Below, piece after piece: positions 35,969 to 46,711 of a stretch of DNA of 64,000 nt. The notes under the pieces are model-generated. The model worked only from the letters and a program-made list of their open reading frames with translations. It made no database searches and had not been told where the DNA came from. Positions within the stretch are counted from its first letter, which is position 1. Each line of letters opens with the position of its first letter. Source of the DNA: Armillaria gallica (lineage: Eukaryota; Basidiomycota; Agaricomycetes; Agaricales; Physalacriaceae); NCBI GenBank assembly GCA_037576215.1, contig JBANDB010000004.1:3658001-3722000 (forward strand). The letters run 5' to 3'. A program made the position numbers and the translations under genes.

Positions 35969-37685
35969 ATGGCTCCCGTAGAGATCCCCGGTATTAACGT
36001 TCCCCTCCTGTGAGTTCTAACTTCTCGATTACTCAGTAGAGTTTCGTCGACAAAGACACTAACGGATTTACGTACCAGTACCGGCCCTTTGGTATGCCGG
36101 ATATGGCCGTAGGACTCGTCAGACTCTGAAAAGCTTTCTAGGTCCTGGGGTATATGTGGGGGTATGGCCTCTTTGGCGTCCTTACAGTGCAGATGTGTGC
36201 GTATCATCTCGATCGATGTGTTGTAGACAATACAGTCCTGACGGATCGTACAGACATCTATTACATCCATTTCAATTCCAAAGACGACTGGAAGATGAGG
36301 CTATACGGTCCGTTCTACTGCTGCTTCTCTGCTATCATGCTAATCAAGACGCAGTCTGGTTTATATTCCTCCTCGAGCTTATATTCACCATCTTTTCAAC
36401 CATTGCTGCATGGGATCAGTATGGTCCGGGTTGGGGTGACGTCAATTCCATTCTTCTCATTGACTGGGCTTGGGAACCGCTTCCATCTCTGAACGGAACG
36501 AGTTAGTTTTCGCTCGATCCAATTGCAGTGGCCGCAGTCTCATGGCATTTCAACAGTTTCGGCCATGGTCCAGACTTTTTATGTCTGGAGAATATATAAT
36601 CTGACAAAAAATATCTGGATTTCGGTGTTTATTGAAATGGTGAGTATCTGAATGCCTGAGTGCCTTCGCTCATGCTCATTTCCGAATTTCGTCTTCCAGG
36701 TTGCCATTATGCAATGCGTTTTTGCTTGGTATTTCGGAATATCGGTATGTGGTACCCTTCATATTTCACCTTCGCAATAGCTCAATCCAGGCAGGTATCA
36801 GTCCAAGGGCTTGGTGTAGACAAGCTCGTCGCCTTAACGCCCGAAGTCAGCGTGCGTATTTATCGTAATTTTGATTTGAGCGTTTTTCTAACTAGACTCC
36901 AGGCATGGCTTGCAGGAAGTGCTGCGTGTGATGTGATGATTACAGCAACGATCGTCTTCGTGGTGCGTGTCCCTGTTGAGTCCGCCTCCTCTTATTGAAA
37001 CTAGCGAGCAGTTATATCGCGCAAATACGAAGTCCAACTTCAGTCAAACGACGAGTGCTGTCACAAAGATCATACGGTTCACAGTAGAAACTGGCCTCCT
37101 TACTGCTGCTGCTGCTGTGGTAGAGCTGATTCTATGGTTGGCTCAATCCGAGTATAACATACATTTCATTGGGTGTGCAGTCTTTCCTGACCTTCGTTAA
37201 TTAATCGTTAATCGTTGTATGCTACCAGTTTTCTCGTTCTGGGAAAATTGTTCGTCCCAGCTCCCATTCGCCTATCCCCGACTCTTGACCTTTTTTCTTT
37301 ACAGATACTCCAACGCCCTAGTTGCCACCTTGAATTCCAGAGCGCTCATCTTTGGATCTGTACATACTGGCGCTTACACCAATTCGTCTGGATCCGCCGG
37401 TCCTCACACTTCGAACCCATTCTGGGACGAGGGGGCAAAGAGTCAAACCCACTCTATTGGCACACGATCTCAGACAGTGCATGTTACCAGGACTACTGAA
37501 GTTCACGACGACGACGACTCTCACGAAATGATTGTAGTATCGGTGGGCGTTTACTGGTTTGGCTCTTATATTCATCTGACATATAATAGGATTTGAAGCG
37601 GGCAGCCGGTGACGATCTGGAAATCGGTTCTCACGGTCATAATAGTGATGAAGCAAAATACGGCGGACGTCGTGTGCATCTGTGA
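35969..37685 (+). CDS. DUF6534 family 7TM membrane protein
   Basis: ATG 35969 (MAPVEIPGINVPLL). Spliced blocks: TGPLVLGYMWGYGLFGVLTV, then QMYIYYIHFNSKDDWKMRL, VWFIFLLELIFTIFSTIAAW, GPGWGDVNSILLIDWAW, SAMVQTFYVWRIYNLTKN, VAIMQCVFAWYFGIS, AWLAGSAACDVMITATIVF, LYRANTKSNFSQT, RFTVETGLLTAAAAVVELI. There is also one exon with NALVATLNSRALIFGSVHT (from about 37307). This is the standard layout of DUF6534 proteins of mushrooms: six to seven helices, the conserved GxGW loop after helix 3, and LNSR near the last helix. A polar tail follows (acidic DDDDS, ending GGRRVHL). Role unknown; presumably plasma membrane. About nine introns, some edges approximate. Confidence 0.8.
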
Positions 37686-39817
37686 AACTGGCCCTGGGGA
37701 CCAACAAGGGTGTCAGATGTACTTAGTACTACGTTTAATTTATATCTGTTGTATGTTTGCCTTGCATATATAGCTGCGATGATCATCGCTTCACAGACGT
37801 CTGAATTTTTTGTTACGACCATTGCAAGTGGTTGGAGTGGGCGAAACCGGCAATTTCCAGGCGATATTTGATGGCTGCCACGTGGACTCTTTTGTACTTG
37901 AACGACTGCGGTGAGCAGACTTTTCATGTCCGGCGGACGCATTCTATGCGCATGCAAATCGTTATTTCTCTACACTGGATTCACCGAAAAGTAACCTCAC
38001 TCTCGGCCACCCACACTGAGTTCAGCTCCGCAGGGCGCTGAACTTGGACAACTTACTTCTGGGCTGCGGCCTGCAAGGTTGACTGTCGGGTATGAGTAGT
38101 TATGATACTGATCAAGGAGGACTAGGTTATCATTTCTCTCATTCCGCATCAACATTCTGCTGACACTGATCCACTGATATCGCCAGTAAACACAACCTAT
38201 ACTCATGATCAGTCATGTCACATTGCCACCGTGCCACCTAACGTTGGGTTGAACACGAGTACAAAGCATGCTAAGTGACCTGTCTATCAAGGCCATCGGT
38301 TTTCAAGACGCTTCTCCCCGATGACGTTATACGGTAAATGGAATCTCCAGCCCTGATAGAAGATAAGCGCAATTTAATTGTCTACTCCACATTCTAAGAA
38401 GGCAATTTACTATCTCCTACAGGTGTCAGGCTTGGAACTCTCCGCCTTTCATTATTGTGTAGGCTCGGCCCGTTGGACTGAACCAGTCTCTGGAATACTC
38501 TATCACTCAACTCGAAGGATTATGAGAGTACGATTTGACAGTCCAGGAGAAACTATCATTGCGAGGCCTTGTTCCACGTCAATTTCGGATCTAAATGATC
38601 TATATCATCCGTGCTGTCTCTAGCTGTATGCTCAGCATGGTTCAAGTATACTCAATGGACGTCTGTATCATTCTAAGGCAGACAGAAGATGATGATGGTG
38701 CTCAGCTACATGTGCCTTCGCTAGTATTGTCATTGTTCAGCTAAGCTCTGATGACCTCGGGCCACGTGGAGGAAGCATTCCATCGTTCACACGAATCGGA
38801 GTGCACGCTCGGGACAGTAGGCGCATCTTTTAGTGTCATGATCAGCTGACAAAGGCTTCAATGTGCTTGGATGCAGGCGTTCCTCAGGATCAAAACAGAC
38901 AATATCTCAATTGAGGCAGTCCGTGTTTCTGTTCCTGTGATGCGGTGTGTACACCTTCACGCACGTTACAGTCAAAAGGACCTTACAGATGCAAATTTGA
39001 ATCATCACGACGCCTCCTTACACGACAAGAATCCCGGCCTCGTTCCTGGCAATCTCAGCAATTTTGCAAGACCTTTCGAATTCCCGATCGCGGATTTGAA
39101 GCATCAAGGGACTCGCCCGTTTCCGAAAGCGAATTGGGCCGCATCATGGAACCTTGGTCTCCCGATGATGCATATTGTATGGATATATTATAGTGTGGTG
39201 AACGGAGTCCCCACCCTACGGCTAGGGACGCTGCAATACTCGTTAGCATTGCTCACATGGATATCTTGAGTCAACCGACTTTAATATTCCATCCGCACCA
39301 TGCTCCGAAAGTGCCTAACGCTGCCAATCAGACGGAACGAAATTGTTGGAGGCCGGCTCGGCATATGCTCTAATCATGACCGAGATCATTTTAGCCCATC
39401 ACAAACACTAAAGTTCTCGCGCAAAAAATTGATGGTCATGCTCATCAATAAATCACCATTTTACCCGAACCCCAGCATCAAAATCAAGCATTGTGTCCTT
39501 TTCCTCTGGGCGCGCGGTGCAAGAGGCACTAGAATATAATATACTATGCTAAGGTTCGGTTTACATATATCCGGGGCTTTAATAACTGCAAGCACAAATC
39601 GAATGTTCTTTTTACAGACGTCGGGCCTCGTGACCGCGAGTGCTCCCGCGCAAATTCGAACAGAAAGACGCCGAGAAGTGGAAAGATTGATATGAAGAAG
39701 TATCCCGATTTGAACGTGTTTTAGCCTCAAACACCGATATAGCGATGTCTACGAATCTCTTGTGCAAAACGTTCAGACTACAAAAACGGAACCACATGGG
39801 GTTCTTGTTACGGGACC
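37686..39817. other. Long gene-free stretch
   Basis: No recognised exon, RNA or repeat in 2.1 kb. Open frames at 38378-38623 and 38871-39269 carry no family motif. Upstream control of the reductase gene must lie at the right end. Confidence 0.45.
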
Positions 39818-42800
39818 ATGGAGACCCATCCAGCCCACTCAGCCCTCGCATATCCTCCTCTAGATGGGTCCCTCCTGCTCCACGAACTTCCTGATTTTCA
39901 TCTCCACCACAATGCCTCTCATCCGTTGTTTGTGTACGCCGAGCACGACCAGGAATCCCTGCATAAAATTTCCCATCTCGAGTTCTGTCGTGCTGTTCAT
40001 CGAGTCGCTCATGCTGTGGACCATATTCCTCGAACGACACCTGTAGGGGTTCTTGTGCTGACAGATACAATCCTATATCATGCTCTATTCTTTGGCTTGA
40101 TGAAAGCGGGTCATACGGTGAGTTGCGCGCTTCTTAGACCTAGTCCAGCTTCTGATATGCCTCCAGCCATATCTTCTGTCACCAAGAAATTCCGCTGCCG
40201 CCACAGCCAAACTTCTGCAGGATGTCGGCAGTCGCCACCTCGTGGCTTCGCCAATATTCAAAGCACTTATCGAGGAAATCCAACTCGAGCTCGAATTGGA
40301 ATCGTTTGTCAATATCCCGGTCTCTGAAGTGCCGTCTCTCGATAGCATCTTCCCAAAACTAGGTTCAGAGACGCGCGGAGATCCATTTACGCCCTACGTG
40401 TCCACTGCACGATCTCTGTTGACCGATGTTGCCTTCTACTTGCATTCTTCCGGTAGTACAGGATTTCCCAAGACCATTCCACAAACTCAAACATCTATCT
40501 TGCACTGGTGCTCATTTCGTGCGTTATCTTCTTTCACTGCTGTTCCCTCCATTGAACTTTCTGAACTCTGAACCAGAGTCTATCCGTGATTTGATCTATC
40601 AGCCAAGTCTTCAAATCGGTGGTTTCATGCTGCCGTCCTTTCACACGCTTGGGATATACTTTCAGATTTTGACGCCGCTGGTTGGCTTACGGACTGTCGC
40701 CGTTTATCCACCGCTGTGTAAAACCCCCGCCTCCCAACCATTCACGCCTTCCCCCGGAAGCGTTCTGGAGCACGTTACACGTACACAATCCAACTCTGTG
40801 GTCGCCATCCCTGCAATCATTGAAGTATGGGCTTCTATCCCTGCCGCAGTTGATGTTCTTCGCAATTTGCAAATCGTGGTGCGTCCTGCCTTCACAATGT
40901 ACGAGATGTGTCAATAAATCTATCTCCAGTGGTATTCGGGGGGAACGTTATCTGCGAAGGTTGGCGCCAAGCTTCATGCAAGCGGCGTAACTCTGTCGTC
41001 AGTGTATGGGGCTACCGAATTCGGAGCGCCAGCACATACTATCCCGCTAGCTGCCGATGTTAAGGCCGGTGAATGGTCATGGATACGTTTTGATTCTCGG
41101 GCAACCATTCAGATGATACCGCACGGCGATGGTCTATTTGAGGCACATTTTATGGTGGGTATCCGAATTCGCCGTGATGCTCAATCAAAGACTCATTGAT
41201 ATCATCAGACCACAGAAAAGCATCATGTTTCAGTGCACAACTTGACCGATGGTCTTGGTTTTGCGACCGCCGACTTATTTCAGAAGCACCCTACCAAGGA
41301 CCTGTGGAAGATGTGAACGTTACCGCTATGAATTGATGTCCCGTTCTAACGTCCCTGTCCTAGAGCCGCAAGGATGGATGACGTTATTGTTCTTTCATCT
41401 GGCGAGAAGGCTATCCCAGGACCAATGGAAGACATCATTAACTCGAGCCCATTGGTAGTGGGGTCAGTCATGTTTGGTCGTGAACAACCTCAGGTTGGAA
41501 TTATTGTGCAGCCGAAGAACGCTGTACCCGACGAGGAGGCTGCCGCGTTCATCGACGCCATTTGGTAATTAACCATGCTTCTAGGCTCTGATATGAACCT
41601 GGTTTTTATTTATTTATCTATTTAGGCCGGTAGTGGAAGAAGCAAATCACCAAGCTCCAGCCTTCAGCAAAATTTACAGAGATATGATCATAGTTGCGCC
41701 GCCAGCGAAGTCCCTTCTCAGGTCTTCGAAAGGATCCATTCACAGAAAATCGTCCCTGGATGCCTTCAGCACAGAAATTTCCGACCTGTAAGTACATGGT
41801 TTGGCCCGGCTATGGTTCCGATCTTATTTTGGACTAGATATTCGAGCATCAAATCCAACATTGGTCCCTCATCGTCAGTGAAGCTACCATCAGACTGGTC
41901 CTCTTCCAAAGTCTACGCCTGGATACTGGATCAAGCTACTGAGGTTATGGGGTCGTCAATTTTACCTGAAATCGATCTCTTCCAGCAGGGCTTCGACAGG
42001 TAGGTAGCATTTTTTCAAGGTTAACCCATAGTCACATCCTTCCAGCCTCAGTGCTTCCATTTTGCGGCATCACATTACTTCTGCAATGCGTGCTTCACCC
42101 ATCAATGTTGTTCGCCAAGAGGCGGAACGCTTCACATTGGATTGCATATATAAATATCCTTCTGTCCGACAACTTTCCGCGTCCTTTGATGCACTCCTCC
42201 AGGGTTCGATTCCAGTATCGCATACCTCTGAAAGCACCTTGGAATCCATGATTGATAGATACAGTGCATTTGCAGCTGATAGGGCTTCCCCGTCGATAGT
42301 GCAATATCCATGGGGTCAGAAGAGTCTGAAGACCAGGGTCCGGAGGCCTCTGTGGTCTTGCTAACGGGCTCCACTGGTTCACTTGGAACACATGTTCTGG
42401 CTCGGCTCATCTCTTCCTTTAATGTTCAGGCGATATATTGTCTAAATCGGGCATCGACCCAGACAACGTTGAAGCAACGACAACAAAGCATGTTCAAGAC
42501 GCAAGGACTCGACGTAACGTTACTGGATTCACCAAAGGTCTTTTTAATAGAGGGAAATATGACGGAGGAAAGATTTGGCTTGGAAGATCATCTTTCCGGG
42601 GGTAAGCCTTCGGCCGCACAACCACGCTAGATCCTTCACTGATACGCCCATATAGATGCTTACATCGGTCAACATTATCATCCATGCAGCGTGGAGAGTC
42701 GACTTCAATTTGACGTTATCATCTTTCGCGCCAAACATCGAGGCGACTCAGAACCTTATCAACTTCGCTCTTGACAGTAAAAATTCAAAGGCGACTCGAT

Positions 42801-43679
42801 TCGTCTTCGTTTCTTCGATAACCTCCGTACAATCCTGGACAGGAAAAGCTGGCATCGTCCCTGAATCTACAATTGACAATTGGAAGGTAGCCGTCGGAAG
42901 GGGATATGGTGAGGGCAAATACGTTGCCGAACGAGTATGTAAAATGACTGCTATTCGCGGCGTTTGCTCACCCTGCGTAATCAGCTGCTTAGTCGAAGCG
43001 GTCTTCGGGGGACAAGCCTTCGCGTTGGCCAGCTATGTGGTGGTCCAGATGTGGGCGCGTGGTCCACTACCGAGTGGTTCCCAATCCTCGTCAAATCTAG
43101 TATCGCGATCAATGCACTGCCCTCATTCTCTGGGGTAAGTTCCGCCTACAGGGAAGGGTGCTGTATATTGACGTTCTGATCAGGTTGTATCGTGGATGAC
43201 TGTCCAATCGGTAGCCCAGATAATTCTGGATATAGCATTCAATTTGGAAGCGGAGCCTATGATCAATCTTGTTCATCCAAAGCCGGTGCCGTGGGCGTCT
43301 ATCGTCACCCAATTGCAACACGTCTTGAAGGAAGATATCCCAGTGAAGCCCGCCGCCGAGTGGTTCGAGATCCTTGAGAGCCAGTCGCAAATGGCTTCTT
43401 CGGAAGACATACACCGAATTGTGCGCCTTCCTGTGTTGTGTATTTTGTCGTGTCTAAATGATCATATAGCCTGCTCTGAAATTGTTGGCCTTCTTTCGTG
43501 AGATGATACAGGGAGACAACGGCAGCGACGATGACCAGGAAAGTGGCGGACTGCCTAGGTTTTCTACTTCGAATGCAGAAAAACGCAGCTCCACGATGTT
43601 CAACGTCAAGTCGATTGGATCAGAAGAAGTAGACGGCTGGGTACGATATTGGAAAGGGGTGGGATTTCTGAGCCAGTGA
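39818..43679 (+). CDS. Adenylate-forming reductase (NRPS-like, A-T-R domains)
   Basis: ATG 39818. Adenylation domain: LHSSGSTGFPKTIP (P-loop, 40440-40490), VYGATEFGAP (about 41000), IAARMDDVIVLSSGEKAIPG (about 41365-41415). Carrier domain: DLFQQGFDSLSA with the Ser for phosphopantetheine, split by the intron at 42000. Reductase domain: VVLLTGSTGSLGTHVLARL (NADPH-binding), IIHAAWRVDFN, then GYGEGKYVAER (Tyr/Lys catalytic pair) and LRGTSLRVGQLCGG. Such enzymes activate a carboxylic acid with ATP, load it on the carrier and release it as an aldehyde using NADPH. They lack a condensation domain. Substrate unknown. Two places do not join in frame with ordinary introns: about 42282-42310 (carrier to reductase) and the 42602-42655 intron. 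The two shifts cancel, so the 42310-42601 exon is read one frame off. All other introns are canonical. Confidence 0.75.
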
Positions 43680-44074
43680 GCTGCCGGTGCGTTTGTTTGG
43701 AGTCTGGGACTGTATTATGCGGAATCGTTGTATCATATCTCATGTATACTAGTCACCGTGATACTTAAGGTTTACCAAGAAAAAATAGAGGCCCTATGAG
43801 TACAAAGATTTGGTGACCAGTTAGTAATACTTATTGGTATTCCAGAGGAGAGCATCAACACAATACCATTCATCGTCGTGCCAAAGCTAACGCTATCTTA
43901 TTTGTTTTACGCAGATGGCGAGAAGTACGTTAGAGGATCTGACATATCGAGGCCCCGCTTAAAGCTTTCCAAGATGCCATAGCATGAGTTTGAGAGTTGA
44001 CCGTTGGTAGTATGTGTTGCTTGGTCGATAACTTGACACAATAGCAGAAAGTATTAGAGAAAATTCCTGATCAC
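43680..44074. other. Short gene-free stretch
   Basis: 3' flank of the reductase gene and left flank of duplication 1 copy B. Nothing recognised. Confidence 0.5.
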
Positions 44075-44595
44075 AAGAAAACCTTGATATGGTGGAACTT
44101 GCAAGAGAAACACGCTTAAGGCCCGTTCGCCTTTACCTGTCCAGGTCTAGTTGCTATCGGGCAGTGTAGGTATTCGGGAAAGCGCGAGACATTGGAAGAC
44201 AAAGATCCGAATGATGATCTGGATGATGATAATTCGTCCTCAAAACTGATACAGACTACTTTCGAACTCAACGAGACGCTGACTGCCGAAGCAGAATTTA
44301 AGGAGCCGGATACAGTCTATCTATAGCTCGAGGTGTGTAACATTGCTACGCCATTTCTGAGTTGGTTTCTAGGCTAATGTTATGCAAAGGCTGAAAAGCA
44401 ATTGACCCGAGAACCACCCAACAGACATGACGGTAAGCAGGTATTGGTGAGTACCGGGAACTAGATCTGCCATGGATAAGACCAGTGCCCAGTAAAAGAG
44501 CTTAGCGTAACTTACAGGCACACGGCCAAATCTGCAGGCACTCCCGCCTGAAAGAAGTCCAATTTCCAGATAAGTACGTGAGTGATATCTCCCCT

Positions 44596-45549
44596 CTACG
44601 ATTTTTTTGTGGCTTGTAGATACCACGACCGAAATGCGCTGGTATGCCCCTCCAATTTGACTGACTTGATCAACGGCAAGTTCGAATCAAGCTGGGCTCC
44701 TCTGGGAGAGAAAATCCGCACGACTTGTAGTCCAGGCCGCTTCGAGTTGTCAAGAATCTGGAGACGGACATGAGCATTAACTGAAAGAGAATATAGTTAG
44801 CATTGAAACGGCCATACTGACCTAAAAGACTGACCTCGCTTCCCAGGCTCAGCCAGTCTTAGATCTTCTACCCATGGCTGATCGTCTAAGCGAAGTAGTA
44901 CCTGCGCTGCCCCATCGGATGATGCTGCAGAGATTGACAAAGTCGAGCGAGGGAAAGACAGAGGGAACACATCGTCAAAGGATTCGATTAGCACAGAATT
45001 GGCATGAAGGCGGAGTTTCTCATATAGGCGGAAATATTTGGAACGGATCAATTCCTTGCTGACCAGTCCATCATCCAATAGGATCTGTACGTAGCCACTA
45101 CCACTGTCGTGTACCCCAAGTAGCCTAGCCAATGGTATAGCCCAAGGCGTACCGTCAGGTTTGTGGAGGTCTGAACCCGATTCGAATAGTGATGGGTCAT
45201 TTGTAGAGGTGAGACGGAACCGAATTTGGCCTGCCGTCGCGGGCAGATCTGAATGGGTCCAATAATAAAGAAACCCCGCAGTTTTATCGGGAAAAGACAT
45301 ATAGGACTTCGGCATTATATGAAAATAGTAGAAAATTTGCCTTGGGCCCGAGGAGCTGAAGGTTTTTTGTTTAGAGAGGTCGCGGAAGTCGGACTCCGTC
45401 AGGGCTTTGGGATTCAACGTCTTGATAGGTGGAAGTCGAAGGCTGCGATATTGAATGAAAGGTGGAGATGTTGGTATACGGCCCTGAAGCACGGGACGGT
45501 GGAGAAGGCGACATGCCATTGCCTGTTGAGCGCGAGCCAAGGGTATCAT
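44596..45549 (-). CDS. Uncharacterised basidiomycete protein, copy B
   Basis: Exons 44835-45549 and 44780-44596 with a 54-nt intron at the same site as copy A, giving 299 residues. Same motifs as copy A (GFLYYWTHSDLP, DGTPWAIPLARL, LAEPGKR before the intron). Exon 1 is the same length as copy A (715 nt). The C-terminal exon differs by three codons (SVKLEG insertion region) and many substitutions, yet no stop or frame break has arisen. That argues both copies are expressed. Function unknown. Confidence 0.7.
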
Positions 45550-45856
45550 ACGTGGGGAACCAAATTCTACGATCCTGTTCAAGTTCTGAACCAATTACAT
45601 CCAAACGAATGGCACACTCACTACTAATTTCGGCGACAAAAGAAAGACTTCTCCGTTGCAGCGCAGCTGAAGTAGGTGCCCAGGAAACTACTGTAGGGTC
45701 CGGTCACGATCGCTGCGGTGCGCGTGAATAAAAAAATAATTTCGAATCCGTGCGTCACAGGGCTGGCGGCCCGATGTCCGGATTTCCCAAAACAGACATG
45801 GTCTGTGCGTTAAAAATTGCCTAGTACAAAAAGCGCGTCGCGACATTCGAAAACCT

Positions 45857-46043
45857 TACCACTCTGGCCTTTTGGCTTAGATCAAGTGTAGTATCTGTTC
45901 TTAATAGTTTAACCACTATTACGGAGGCACCGCCTCCCGTATTGGTTATCTAATTTTTGCCGCCCTTGTCCTCTGTGCTCTGCTTGCAACATGGAGGCGC
46001 GATGACCTTGCTACTGCAGTATCGGCTTGTGTCGTCGGGGGAC
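45857..46043 (+). ncRNA. U2 spliceosomal snRNA, copy B
   Basis: Same as copy A over the whole RNA except C-to-T at 45972 and one change at the estimated 3' end (46043, GGGGA[T/C]CCC). It has the branch-recognition GTAGTA, the stem IIa/IIb pairs and the Sm site ATTTTTG (45953-45959). The upstream ~100 bp (CGACATTCGAAAACC, CTGGCGGCCCGATGTCCG) is also largely shared with copy A and is likely the promoter (snRNA proximal element, inference). Probably functional. Confidence 0.9.
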
Positions 46044-46107
46044 CCCTTTTTCTTTGCTGTGCACTTGCGAGGACTTCCAATTGGTGGTCTTTGGGTTGCA
46101 GCAAACA

Positions 46108-46711
46108 ATTGGATCATCTCATTTTTCAGTTAGCTTTCGCAAAGATCTTTTCTATCTGCCTGGGAATGTGCTAGGACTTTAAGCCTTAGGCGCCTAGGCC
46201 TTAGGGGTACTATGGATCTGTACAGATCAATCATTGCAGTGCGTCAGTGTTCGATCCAATAGGTGTTTCCCCGCGCAAGCAATCGATGTTACTTGTGTCA
46301 AGGTTTCTTTAGCCAGGCTAGGTGTCTGGCGTTGCATCAACGCCGGTTTCTAGGACATCTGACAAGTCGGAACAGTGATTCAAACTCGGCGATTGATAGT
46401 GCAACAATTGAAGAAATAAATATCGTATGTGTACTGATAATACCAACAATGAAAGAAAAATATGGACATTTAAACAAGGATAACACAAGTGAGAGCGGAG
46501 AAAATGATATGGCACAAAATGTCAGTCGACATTGTAGATACGCGAGGAAAGCCCAGAATGAAATAGAACATAGAGATGTATTAGGGTATGGCTGTAAGTA
46601 TAATGGGGAATGCAGACGAGAACCGGAAACTGAACGAGAGACTGGCAAAGTAGTACAGCATAGAAGGGTTTTTTGAGTGATAAAAAAAAGGAGTGTACCT
46701 TTGAAAAAAGT
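46108..46711. other. Gene-free stretch with imperfect palindrome
   Basis: A near-palindrome (about 46181-46203, GCCTTAGGCGCCTAGGCC) lies just past the duplication edge. A 137-codon frame (46263-46676) is Glu/Arg/Asn-rich and not recognised. Confidence 0.4.

Larger units (their letters stand above)
44075..46107. repeat. Segmental duplication 1, copy B (unknown gene + U2 snRNA)
   Basis: Partner of 13498-15494, same orientation. Right edge TTGCAGCAAACA is the same as in copy A, after which the two differ completely. Confidence 0.85.

Noticed and set aside
42196..42216. AGGGTTCGATTCCAG, like a tRNA T-arm
   Set aside because: It is inside the reductase coding exon and no acceptor, D or anticodon stems can be formed around it.
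13498..46107. The 2-kb repeats as LTRs of a 32-kb retrotransposon
   Set aside because: The repeats contain a conserved spliced gene and U2 snRNA. The DNA between them holds ordinary host genes on both strands and no gag/pol, and no target-site duplication is seen.
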